Shown here: one piece after another, positions 1 to 5,261 of the stretch
Numbering within the stretch: the stretch's first letter is position 1
How the letters are laid out: each line of letters begins with the position of its first letter
Assembly: GCA_015490475.1 (NCBI GenBank)
Contig: WFXT01000237.1
Coordinates: forward strand, 1 to 5,261
Source: Bacteroidota bacterium
GTDB taxonomy: Bacteria > Bacteroidota > Bacteroidia > JAADEI01
Length of the DNA stretch: 5,261 nt
Direction of reading: 5' to 3'
Notes under the pieces: generated by a model
The model's input: only the letters and a program-made list of their open reading frames with translations
What the model was told of the DNA's origin: nothing
Database searches by the model: none
Program-made: the position numbers and the translations under genes

Positions 1-24
1 TAACTAACGTATGCCATATAATTA

Positions 25-98
25 TAAACCCAATACCGACGAGGATGGTCGCAACTTGACACGCGTTTAATATGGATTAGATGTATAGAGTGGGTTTA
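25..98. repeat. 8-bp inverted repeat in the upstream non-coding region
   Basis: TAAACCCA at 25-32 and TGGGTTTA at 91-98 are perfect reverse complements, separated by 58 bases. This is the only clear structure I see in the 157 bases before the first gene. The rest is AT-rich, has stop codons close together, and shows no exact TAnnTTTG promoter box. The two arms could be paired operator half-sites or a long-range stem. An 8-bp match in about 150 AT-rich bases is not very unlikely by chance, so no function is claimed. Confidence 0.25.
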
Positions 99-157
99 AA
101 GAGAACCTATATTAAAACACGTCATAAATCCTGATGGTTCAACGTTAAATTTATGTT

Positions 158-793
158 ATGTTAGCCAGATACGTAGCTGTTTTGCTATGTTGCGGTATTA
201 CATCTTCGCTTTTTGGTCAGGAGGGTTTACATACTGTATTTTCAAATCGCACCCTTGCTTTTAATGTGGGCTATGGAGTTCCAAATTTGTCCACTCAGAT
301 GTTCTTGTTGTTGGATGGTCCACAATATGTTTCTCTTATCAGGTCTTGGGGTCCTTTTCATTTTAGGGCAGAACAGTCGGTGTCTAATAAATTCGGAATA
401 GGCTTTAGCTTTAATATTGCTTACATGGAGGCATCATGGAAAGTGGCCTATTATAATAACCCATCTCAAGTTTATAACAAATATTTGAGAAAAACTGCCT
501 TTAGTTTTCTTTTGCGGTCGTGGATCCACTTTGTTCCAGAACATCAATTTATTGACCCTTACTTTTCTTTCGGCTTTGGATACCGATGGAATCAAGCCCA
601 ATATGACGATGGAGGAGATCCCTATGATGACGGGATTGCATATAGCTGGGCTTTTCCGCTTGCCTTTGAGGCTACACTTGGCTTTAGATATTACATTACG
701 AGGAACATGGCAGTGTATATGGAAACTGGAATAGCTAAATCAATTATAAACTTTGGTTTGACATTGAAATTTGAACGGGAACCTATTTTTTGA
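158..793 (+). CDS. small outer-membrane beta-barrel protein, function unknown
   Basis: This encodes a 211-residue exported protein, probably a small outer-membrane beta-barrel. A hydrophobic signal peptide covers about residues 1-20, with likely signal peptidase I cleavage at SLFG|QEG, giving a mature N-terminus of Gln21. The mature part has alternating, aromatic-rich strand-like segments, for example FGIGFSFNIAYMEASWKVAYY (77-98 region), AFSFLLRSWIHF, PYFSFGFGYRW and AFEATLGFRYYI. These are separated by polar turns, including an acidic Asp/Gly/Tyr loop near 149-159. It ends in a strand resembling INFGLTLKF and a terminal Phe, as is common for outer-membrane barrels. The size would suit roughly eight strands. 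ATG 158 is the furthest possible start because an in-frame TAA lies at 146-148; no Shine-Dalgarno sequence is visible. The two adjacent Cys in the signal (11-12) sit too early and lack a good lipobox, so a lipoprotein is unlikely. I do not recognise a specific family, and the barrel call is inferred from pattern, not from a signature motif. Confidence 0.7.
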   Translation: MLARYVAVLLCCGITSSLFGQEGLHTVFSNRTLAFNVGYGVPNLSTQMFLLLDGPQYVSLIRSWGPFHFRAEQSVSNKFGIGFSFNIAYMEASWKVAYYNNPSQVYNKYLRKTAFSFLLRSWIHFVPEHQFIDPYFSFGFGYRWNQAQYDDGGDPYDDGIAYSWAFPLAFEATLGFRYYITRNMAVYMETGIAKSIINFGLTLKFEREPIF

Positions 794-802
794 GGTGGTA
801 TT

Positions 803-831
803 AAGGAATCATAATGTAGGTCATTCCTTTT
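803..831 (+). terminator. possible weak rho-independent terminator after the barrel gene
   Basis: AAGGAAT (803-809) pairs perfectly with ATTCCTT (823-829) around a 13-base loop, and the right arm runs into a short run of four T (828-831). It begins 10 bases after the stop codon of the barrel gene, which is where a terminator would be expected. The stem is short and AT-rich and the T tract is short, so termination would be weak at best. It fits the separate promoter found just before the next gene. Confidence 0.3.
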
Positions 832-903
832 GTCGCAAAGTGGATTTTACTGTCTGTGACTGACCTTTGGCTTATGCAGGATATTGTCTCTTGGTTCCTC
901 TTG

Positions 904-934
904 TTTGTTAGTTTTAAAATTTTGTGTAAATTTG
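904..934 (+). promoter_or_regulatory. Bacteroidota-type promoter for the protease gene
   Basis: TTTG at 904-907 is followed after exactly 19 bases by TAAATTTG at 927-934, matching the Bacteroidota -33 (TTTG) and -7 (TAnnTTTG) consensus in both sequence and spacing. Transcription should begin a few bases after 934, leaving a leader of about 20 bases before the ATG at 960. That leader (about 940-959) is A/T-rich with no Shine-Dalgarno motif, as is common for strongly expressed genes in this phylum. It implies that the protease gene is transcribed on its own and not only by read-through from the barrel gene. Confidence 0.7.
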
Positions 935-959
935 CTGATAATACTAAAAATTATTACAC

Positions 960-3866
960 ATGCTTGGGGGGAGACTTTCGCTGATAATTTTAGCAGGCTT
1001 GTTCTCTGTTACATTTGCCCAGCGAACCATAGATGGAAATATCCAAAGTGCTTTACCAACAATGCCTTCAAATAGTAATTCTTCCAATTATGATGACACA
1101 AATCCAACGTATGTTAGATGTGCTACTGATGAATATGACTTTCAAAAGCGAGCCAATGACCCGCAGTTTGATTTAATGAGACGGCAATTTATTCAAGCTT
1201 TCCAAACATGGCTTCAAAATGTGGATCTAAGCAGATTATCTCAAAATGTGGTATATACTATACCTGTTGTAGTTCATGTGGTTTATAATACGCCTTCTCA
1301 AAATCCTACTGATGCTCAAATTCAAGCAATGATAGATTCGGTAAATAAGGACCTGAGACGGCTAAACAGTGATACTGCCAATATACCAGCCGTTTGGAAG
1401 CCAATAGCTGCAGACTTTCAGATAGAATTGTGTTTGGCGCAGCAAGACCCTAATGGCAATCCCACAACAGGAATAGAAAGGCGTCAGACAACAGTTACAT
1501 CTTTTTCCACAAATGACGACATTAAATTTTATAGCACTGGGGGGCTGGATGCATGGGACCCAACAAGATATTTTAATATATGGATTGGTCCGATTAGTAA
1601 TGGAATTTTAGGTTATGCAGAGTTTCCCTCTGGTTCTGTTGTAACTTCTTCACACACTACCTATGGAGTGGTTATTCATTACTGCACAGTTACGGGTAGT
1701 TGTCCACCCTATGACAGGTACAGGACCTTAACACACGAAGTTGGACATTGCCTTAACCTGTATCACATTTGGGGTGATGATGGTGGAGCGTGTACTGGCG
1801 ATGACCAATGTCAGGACACTCCAAATCAAGGAGGTCCTACTTCTGGTTGTCCTTCGTTCCCCACTACAGATGCTTGCTCCCCATCATATCCAGGTATTAT
1901 GTTTATGAACTATATGGACTATAGTGATGACGCTTGTTTAAATATGTTTACTCAGGACCAAAAGGCACGGGCAATAGCGGTTGTCACAAACTTCTTGTCT
2001 CCTTTGCTATCGTCAAATGCATGTCAACCCCCCGCTGTTAATCAAAAGCCTGTTGCTGATTTTTATGGAACGCCTACTACTATATATGCAGGACAGAGTG
2101 TTAATTTCTTTGACCAATCTCTTTATTCGCCAACTTCATGGAACTGGTCACTCCCAGGCGGAACACCGTCTTCCTCAACAGCTCAGAATCCATCCAACAT
2201 TATTTACAATACTCCTGGAACATATGATGTAACATTAATCGCATGTAATGCTTACGGTTGTGATACGATGACTAAGCAGGGGTATATTACAGTATTACCG
2301 ACGCCGATTTGCAATAATGTGTCCAATGCTGATACTTTCCCTATTGATACACCAACGTTATATGTAACAACATGTGGCGGTAGTGCTCCTCAATCTTATG
2401 TTTCAGGGCATAATTGTTATCAGGACATAGGAAAAATGGACTTTTTCTCCTCATCGGTTCTTTCTGGCTTCAATTATATTACTGGTGTTGCAATAGCCTT
2501 TGGGGTTGGTAAAGATGGAGGCAATGGTAATTCAGTTAATGTAGTTATATGGGATAGTAGTAGAAATGTTTTGGCTTCAGTGCCAGTGCCATATAGCAAG
2601 ATAAAGCAAGACGTTGATAGTGGACGAATAACAGTTGTTCCTTTACCTTCGCCTATTCCGATACCACCTAATGGAGTTTATGCGGGAGTAACATTTTCTT
2701 ATGCTCCCGGAGATACTTTGGCTATTTTAACGAATAGACACAATAATACCCCTGCACCGGGAACGGCATGGGAAATATGGTCTGATGGTTCATGGTATCC
2801 TTATGGAGATGCTAATAATTCGTGGGGACTTAATGTCTCTCACTATATCTGGTTGTTTCTTTCTTCTGGGCTTCCTTCGGCATCCGTGAGTCCAGTTACT
2901 GATACAATATGTGAGGGCGAGTCTGTAACATTAGATGCGTCCGGTTCTGCTAATGCAAGCGAATTTTATTGGTCACTTCCAGGGTCTTCAACATCTTATG
3001 CTACTGGTGCAACTGTTACAGTTTCTTATCCATCTGCAGGTTCCTATGATGTTCAATTGGTAGCAGGTAATGGATGTTTTGCATACGACACCCTTGTTTT
3101 GCCTAATGCTATAGTTGTTAATCCTAAACCTACGATAACCATAGACCCTGCTAATCCTGTAATATGTTTTGGACAAAGCGTAACTCTTACAGCCTCTGGC
3201 GCTGACTCATATTCATGGACACCATCGTCTGGACTTAATACAACTACTGGCAGTACGGTAGTTGCCAGCCCGGGAACAACTACTACATATACGGTTACGG
3301 GTACATCTGCCGATGGATGCTCAAATGTTGCATCTGTGACAGTAACAGTTACAAATCAAAACCCAATTCCTGATATTCAGGTTATAAGTGATACATCAGT
3401 CTTATGTGCATCTGATACCATATTCCTTGATGCATCGGGGTCTCAATATACGCAGTCATGGACATGGGACATTCCGGGAGGCAGCCCTTCATCCTCAACA
3501 AATGCAGTTGTGCCAGTCGTTTTCTCATCCCCGGGTAGTTATACCGTAACACTTACGTTAGAAAATAGCTGTGGAACAGTTCAAGATACTGTTAATCTTG
3601 AAATTAAAAATTGCTATACTACCAGTTGGATTCAGCCTGAGCAACATCTACACTTGACGTTAACGCAAGAAGGAATTGTAATTAATGCTATAAGTCCTAT
3701 CAGAGTTACTATTACAGATATTATAGGAAGACTTATTGCTTCCAAAAGATTGAACACTGGAATTCATAAGGTCAATCTGCAACCTGGAATTTATTATATT
3801 AGGTTAGAGGATGCTATGAAACCGCAAAACAATATTATCTATAGAGTTGCTATATTGGCAAATTAA
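960..3866 (+). CDS. secreted M43-family zinc metalloprotease with PKD modules and T9SS sorting domain
   Basis: A 968-residue secreted zinc endopeptidase of the M43 pappalysin/cytophagalysin family. Modules in order: signal peptide 1-20 (cleavage at TFA|QRT); propeptide about 21-95, with an RCATDE segment whose Cys54 may be a cysteine switch; catalytic domain about 97-347; PKD-type domain about 362-447; an unassigned beta-rich module about 450-636; PKD or Ig-like domains about 640-720, 722-798 and 804-882; and a T9SS type A sorting domain about 888-968 (VTITDIIGRLIASKRL, then GIYYIRLED, then YRVAIL). The zinc site is HEVGHCLNLYH at 259-269: His259, His263 and His269 as ligands, Glu260 catalytic. 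The Met-turn is NYMDYSDDACLNMFT (317-331), probably Met319. The catalytic domain is Cys-rich (Cys264, 278, 284, 297, 306, 326), consistent with disulfides outside the cell. The start is fixed by an in-frame TAA at 945-947. The product should cross the inner membrane by Sec and the outer membrane by T9SS, then be surface-attached or released after the C-terminal signal is removed. The substrate is unknown; protein degradation for nutrition is a plausible role. Confidence 0.92.
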   Translation: MLGGRLSLIILAGLFSVTFAQRTIDGNIQSALPTMPSNSNSSNYDDTNPTYVRCATDEYDFQKRANDPQFDLMRRQFIQAFQTWLQNVDLSRLSQNVVYTIPVVVHVVYNTPSQNPTDAQIQAMIDSVNKDLRRLNSDTANIPAVWKPIAADFQIELCLAQQDPNGNPTTGIERRQTTVTSFSTNDDIKFYSTGGLDAWDPTRYFNIWIGPISNGILGYAEFPSGSVVTSSHTTYGVVIHYCTVTGSCPPYDRYRTLTHEVGHCLNLYHIWGDDGGACTGDDQCQDTPNQGGPTSGCPSFPTTDACSPSYPGIMFMNYMDYSDDACLNMFTQDQKARAIAVVTNFLSPLLSSNACQPPAVNQKPVADFYGTPTTIYAGQSVNFFDQSLYSPTSWNWSLPGGTPSSSTAQNPSNIIYNTPGTYDVTLIACNAYGCDTMTKQGYITVLPTPICNNVSNADTFPIDTPTLYVTTCGGSAPQSYVSGHNCYQDIGKMDFFSSSVLSGFNYITGVAIAFGVGKDGGNGNSVNVVIWDSSRNVLASVPVPYSKIKQDVDSGRITVVPLPSPIPIPPNGVYAGVTFSYAPGDTLAILTNRHNNTPAPGTAWEIWSDGSWYPYGDANNSWGLNVSHYIWLFLSSGLPSASVSPVTDTICEGESVTLDASGSANASEFYWSLPGSSTSYATGATVTVSYPSAGSYDVQLVAGNGCFAYDTLVLPNAIVVNPKPTITIDPANPVICFGQSVTLTASGADSYSWTPSSGLNTTTGSTVVASPGTTTTYTVTGTSADGCSNVASVTVTVTNQNPIPDIQVISDTSVLCASDTIFLDASGSQYTQSWTWDIPGGSPSSSTNAVVPVVFSSPGSYTVTLTLENSCGTVQDTVNLEIKNCYTTSWIQPEQHLHLTLTQEGIVINAISPIRVTITDIIGRLIASKRLNTGIHKVNLQPGIYYIRLEDAMKPQNNIIYRVAILAN
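2136..2180 (+). repeat. diverged internal repeat, copy 1 (PKD core)
   Basis: This 45-base segment of the protease gene encodes SWNWSLPGGTPSSST and is about 69% identical (31 of 45 bases by hand alignment) to 3456-3500, which encodes SWTWDIPGGSPSSST. The identity runs without gaps and is followed in both copies by a PGTYDVTL / PGSYTVTL type strand. It is best explained as duplication of a PKD module within the gene. A third related core (FYWSLPGSSTSYATG, residues 669-683) is more diverged. Confidence 0.6.
3456..3500 (+). repeat. diverged internal repeat, copy 2 (PKD core)
   Basis: This is the second copy of the PKD core repeat, encoding SWTWDIPGGSPSSST in the last PKD-type module before the T9SS sorting domain. 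It aligns without gaps to 2136-2180. The two copies are about 1.3 kb apart, flanking the unassigned central module and two other PKD or Ig-like modules. Confidence 0.6.
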
Positions 3867-3904
3867 CAAGCCAGTCATATTTGCTGGTGTTATTTATGGG
3901 TAAA

Positions 3905-3935
3905 TATGTCGTTGACATTGAGATTATTAACTTTG
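3905..3935 (+). promoter_or_regulatory. probable Bacteroidota promoter for dcd
   Basis: TAACTTTG at 3928-3935 matches the -7 consensus TAnnTTTG exactly. At the usual 19-base spacing upstream lies TATG (3905-3908), a three-of-four match to the -33 TTTG. The box ends only 7 bases before the dcd ATG (3943), so transcription would begin at or within a few bases of the start codon. The 76-base gap after the protease gene has no convincing terminator. One weak imperfect CCAG/GCTGG pairing near 3871-3886 has no T tract. Confidence 0.5.
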
Positions 3936-3942
3936 CAATACC

Positions 3943-4500
3943 ATGATACTGTCAGATAAAAGGATTTTGGAAGAAATAGAAAAGGGTAACATAGTTATTG
4001 AACCGTTTAGGCGTGAAGCATTGGGTTCTAATTCCTATGATGTTCACCTGGGAAAGTATTTGATGGTCTATGATTGTGATGTGCTGGATGCCGCCAAAGA
4101 AAATCCTGTCAAGGAAATTATCATTCCAGAGGAAGGGATTGTTCTGGAACCTGGGAGGCTATATCTGGGAGTTACCGAGGAATATACAGAGTCACATAAG
4201 CATGTGCCATTCCTTGAGGGAAAAAGTAGCAGGGGAAGGCTGGGTATTTTTATTCATGCCACTGCAGGAAAGGGAGATGTGGGTTTTTGCAATCACTGGA
4301 CCCTTGAGATATTTGTTGTTCAACCAGTTAGGGTGTATGCAGGTATGCCTATCGGACAGCTGATATTCTTTGAGGTTAGTGGTGAAGTGGAAGTGCCATA
4401 TAACCGCAAGAAGAGTGCTAAATATACCGATGTAACAGGTAAGCCTGCTCCTTCAATGATGTGGAAGAATCTTACGCATAGGGTAAAGGAAAATAGATGA
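3943..4500 (+). CDS. dcd: dCTP deaminase
   Basis: A 185-residue cytosolic enzyme of the dUTPase/dCTP deaminase fold, expected to act as a homotrimer. It deaminates dCTP to dUTP (and ammonia), feeding dUMP to thymidylate synthase. The start MILSDKRILEEIEKGNIVIEPF is the canonical family N-terminus. The nucleotide-binding core GKSSRGRLGIFIHATAG (93-109) supplies the phosphate-contacting Ser95/Ser96 and Arg99. Glu122 in TLEI corresponds to the catalytic Glu of E. coli Dcd (VLEF). The RVYAGMPIGQLIFFEV strand and the C-terminal PYNRKKSAKY segment (152-161), which closes over the triphosphate, are also present. Length is close to the 193 residues of the E. coli enzyme. The HATAGKGDVGF stretch resembles bifunctional deaminase/dUTPases (TAGxxDxGF) more than the E. 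coli TAHRIDPG form, so dUTP hydrolysis to dUMP by the same enzyme is possible but unproven. No separate dUTPase gene lies in the window. The gene converges on the transporter gene, with 8 bases between the stop codons. Confidence 0.95.
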   Translation: MILSDKRILEEIEKGNIVIEPFRREALGSNSYDVHLGKYLMVYDCDVLDAAKENPVKEIIIPEEGIVLEPGRLYLGVTEEYTESHKHVPFLEGKSSRGRLGIFIHATAGKGDVGFCNHWTLEIFVVQPVRVYAGMPIGQLIFFEVSGEVEVPYNRKKSAKYTDVTGKPAPSMMWKNLTHRVKENR

Positions 4501-4508
4501 AAATTGTA

Positions 4509-5261
4509 TTATTTTTTCTTTGTGGTAAGCAAAAGTAGTGCTGGTAGAAGGGTCAGGTTAGTAACTGTACCTGTGAGTAGGGTTACAGAGACAAGGATTC
4601 CAAGCGCTTGAGTGCCTTGAAAGCGAGAGAGCACAAAAACGAGGAAGCCCAGGAAAAGCACAAAGCCATTGTAAACTACTGACCTTCCTGTTTCCAGAAG
4701 TGCAAGTTGAATAGCAGAGTAAGGAGCACCCTTGATGTGCTTTACTTCCTGAGCAAACCGCGTAACCAGATGTATAGCACTATCAACAACTATTCCTAAT
4801 GCAATGCTGAAAATTAATACCGTAGCCGGTTTTAATGGAATAAATAAGAAACCCATCATGCCTGCTGTGGCAACAAGCGGAACTATGTTTGCCAAGAGAA
4901 TAATTAGACTGGTGCGAACAGACCTGAACAAAAAGAACATTAAGAAGAACATGGTGATTCCCGCTACTAATAAAGAATATATCAGGCTTTTAGTTAGGTA
5001 TTGATTACTATGGATGAATAAGACCCCCGTACCGGTCAGTTGGATGGATAACCTTGAGGAATCAACCTTTTGGGAAATGGTTTGTATAATTCTGCTTTCC
5101 AGATTTTCATACTTTTTTATTCCTATGTCTGGCATTCTCATGGATATGCGTGCGAAGGTCCGTGAAGAATCAACAAATCGCAAAAATAGTTTATTTTGTG
5201 TTTCAGAGCCCTTTAGATATGATGCTATAAAACTCTTCTCCAGAGAAGAAGGAAGTCTGAA
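4509..5261 (-). CDS. RND/MMPL-family transporter, C-terminal part (runs off the window)
   Basis: The reading frame is open from the right edge to the TAA at 4509-4511 and gives 250 residues of the C-terminal end of a larger inner-membrane protein. The in-frame TTG at 5181-5183 is an internal Leu codon, not a start. Residues 1-90 are soluble (SETQNKLFLRFVDSSRTFARISMRMPD) and look like the end of the second periplasmic porter loop. Five hydrophobic segments follow at about 93-112, 119-143, 145-164, 194-213 and 219-245, matching TM8-TM12 of an RND protein. The third contains GIVVDSAIHLVTRF with Asp160, the place where RND/MMPL proteins carry a conserved transmembrane acidic residue linked to proton coupling. 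A short Lys-rich tail (TTKKK) ends the protein. The overall style fits the hydrophobe/lipid exporter (HAE3/MMPL, COG1033-like) branch more than AcrB-type drug pumps. The substrate cannot be read from the sequence. The promoter and N-terminal half lie outside the window. Confidence 0.88.
   Translation of the reverse strand, partial: FRLPSSLEKSFIASYLKGSETQNKLFLRFVDSSRTFARISMRMPDIGIKKYENLESRIIQTISQKVDSSRLSIQLTGTGVLFIHSNQYLTKSLIYSLLVAGITMFFLMFFLFRSVRTSLIILLANIVPLVATAGMMGFLFIPLKPATVLIFSIALGIVVDSAIHLVTRFAQEVKHIKGAPYSAIQLALLETGRSVVYNGFVLFLGFLVFVLSRFQGTQALGILVSVTLLTGTVTNLTLLPALLLLTTKKK

Noticed and set aside
1..17. Possible divergent gene starting at the minus-strand ATG at 15-17 (MAYVS) and leaving the left edge
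   Set aside because: Only about five codons are visible, there is no TAnnTTTG box on that strand nearby, and nothing identifies a product.
56..89. TTGACA at 56-61 as a -35 box of an E. coli-type promoter for the barrel gene
   Set aside because: No acceptable TATAAT lies at 16-18 bases spacing (the closest, TATAGA at 84-89, is 22 bases away), and this consensus is not the one used in Bacteroidota.
146..153. TAAATTTA as the -7 box of the barrel gene
   Set aside because: It misses the conserved final G, has no TTTG at the right spacing, and ends 4 bases before the ATG.
874..984. 36-codon ORF starting MQDIVSWFLLF with a hydrophobic N-terminus, just before the protease gene
   Set aside because: It spans both promoter boxes and overlaps the protease signal-peptide coding region in another frame, with no ribosome binding site. 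It is probably chance.
2988..3176. Minus-strand ORF of 62 codons inside the protease gene
   Set aside because: It is a shadow of the well-supported protease frame with no recognisable protein features.
4489..4522. Bidirectional terminator between the convergent dcd and transporter genes
   Set aside because: There is a T-rich tract (about 4509-4521), but the only pairing nearby is a few A-T base pairs. No GC-containing stem is visible.
5181..5183. TTG as a start codon giving a 224-residue transporter
   Set aside because: The frame stays open to the window edge, the residues upstream read as normal protein (SYLKGSETQNKLF), and RND proteins are much longer. The gene is simply cut by the window.

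Overview
The window looks like ordinary chromosomal DNA from a member of the Bacteroidota. Four things point there. The large secreted protease ends in a type IX secretion (T9SS) sorting domain. Two upstream regions carry the TAnnTTTG -7 box used by the Bacteroidota housekeeping sigma factor. None of the starts has a clear Shine-Dalgarno sequence. Both exported proteins are predicted to begin with glutamine after signal-peptide cleavage, a habit of this phylum. Genus cannot be assigned from the sequence alone.

Layout, left to right: (1) 1-157 is AT-rich and non-coding as far as can be seen, with one 8-bp inverted repeat. (2) 158-793 (+) encodes a small outer-membrane beta-barrel protein of unknown function. 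(3) 794-959 is an intergenic region with a weak terminator-like hairpin and then a very good Bacteroidota promoter. (4) 960-3866 (+) encodes a 968-residue M43 (pappalysin/cytophagalysin) metalloprotease with PKD-type modules, an unassigned central beta-rich module and a C-terminal T9SS signal. (5) 3943-4500 (+) encodes dCTP deaminase (dcd), preceded by a promoter match so close to the ATG that the transcript may be leaderless. (6) 4509-5261 (-) is the C-terminal part of an RND/MMPL-family membrane transporter. It converges tail to tail with dcd and runs off the right edge.

The genes do not form an obvious pathway. The barrel protein and the protease are both cell-envelope or secreted products, but the promoter and hairpin between them suggest separate transcription units. 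dcd makes dUMP precursors for thymidylate synthesis, and the transporter lies on the opposite strand. I see no mobile element, CRISPR array, RNA gene or defence system, and nothing that amounts to a new multi-gene system. The points most worth a second look are the protease's probable cysteine-switch propeptide, its unassigned central module, the promoter architectures, and whether this dCTP deaminase is also a dUTPase.
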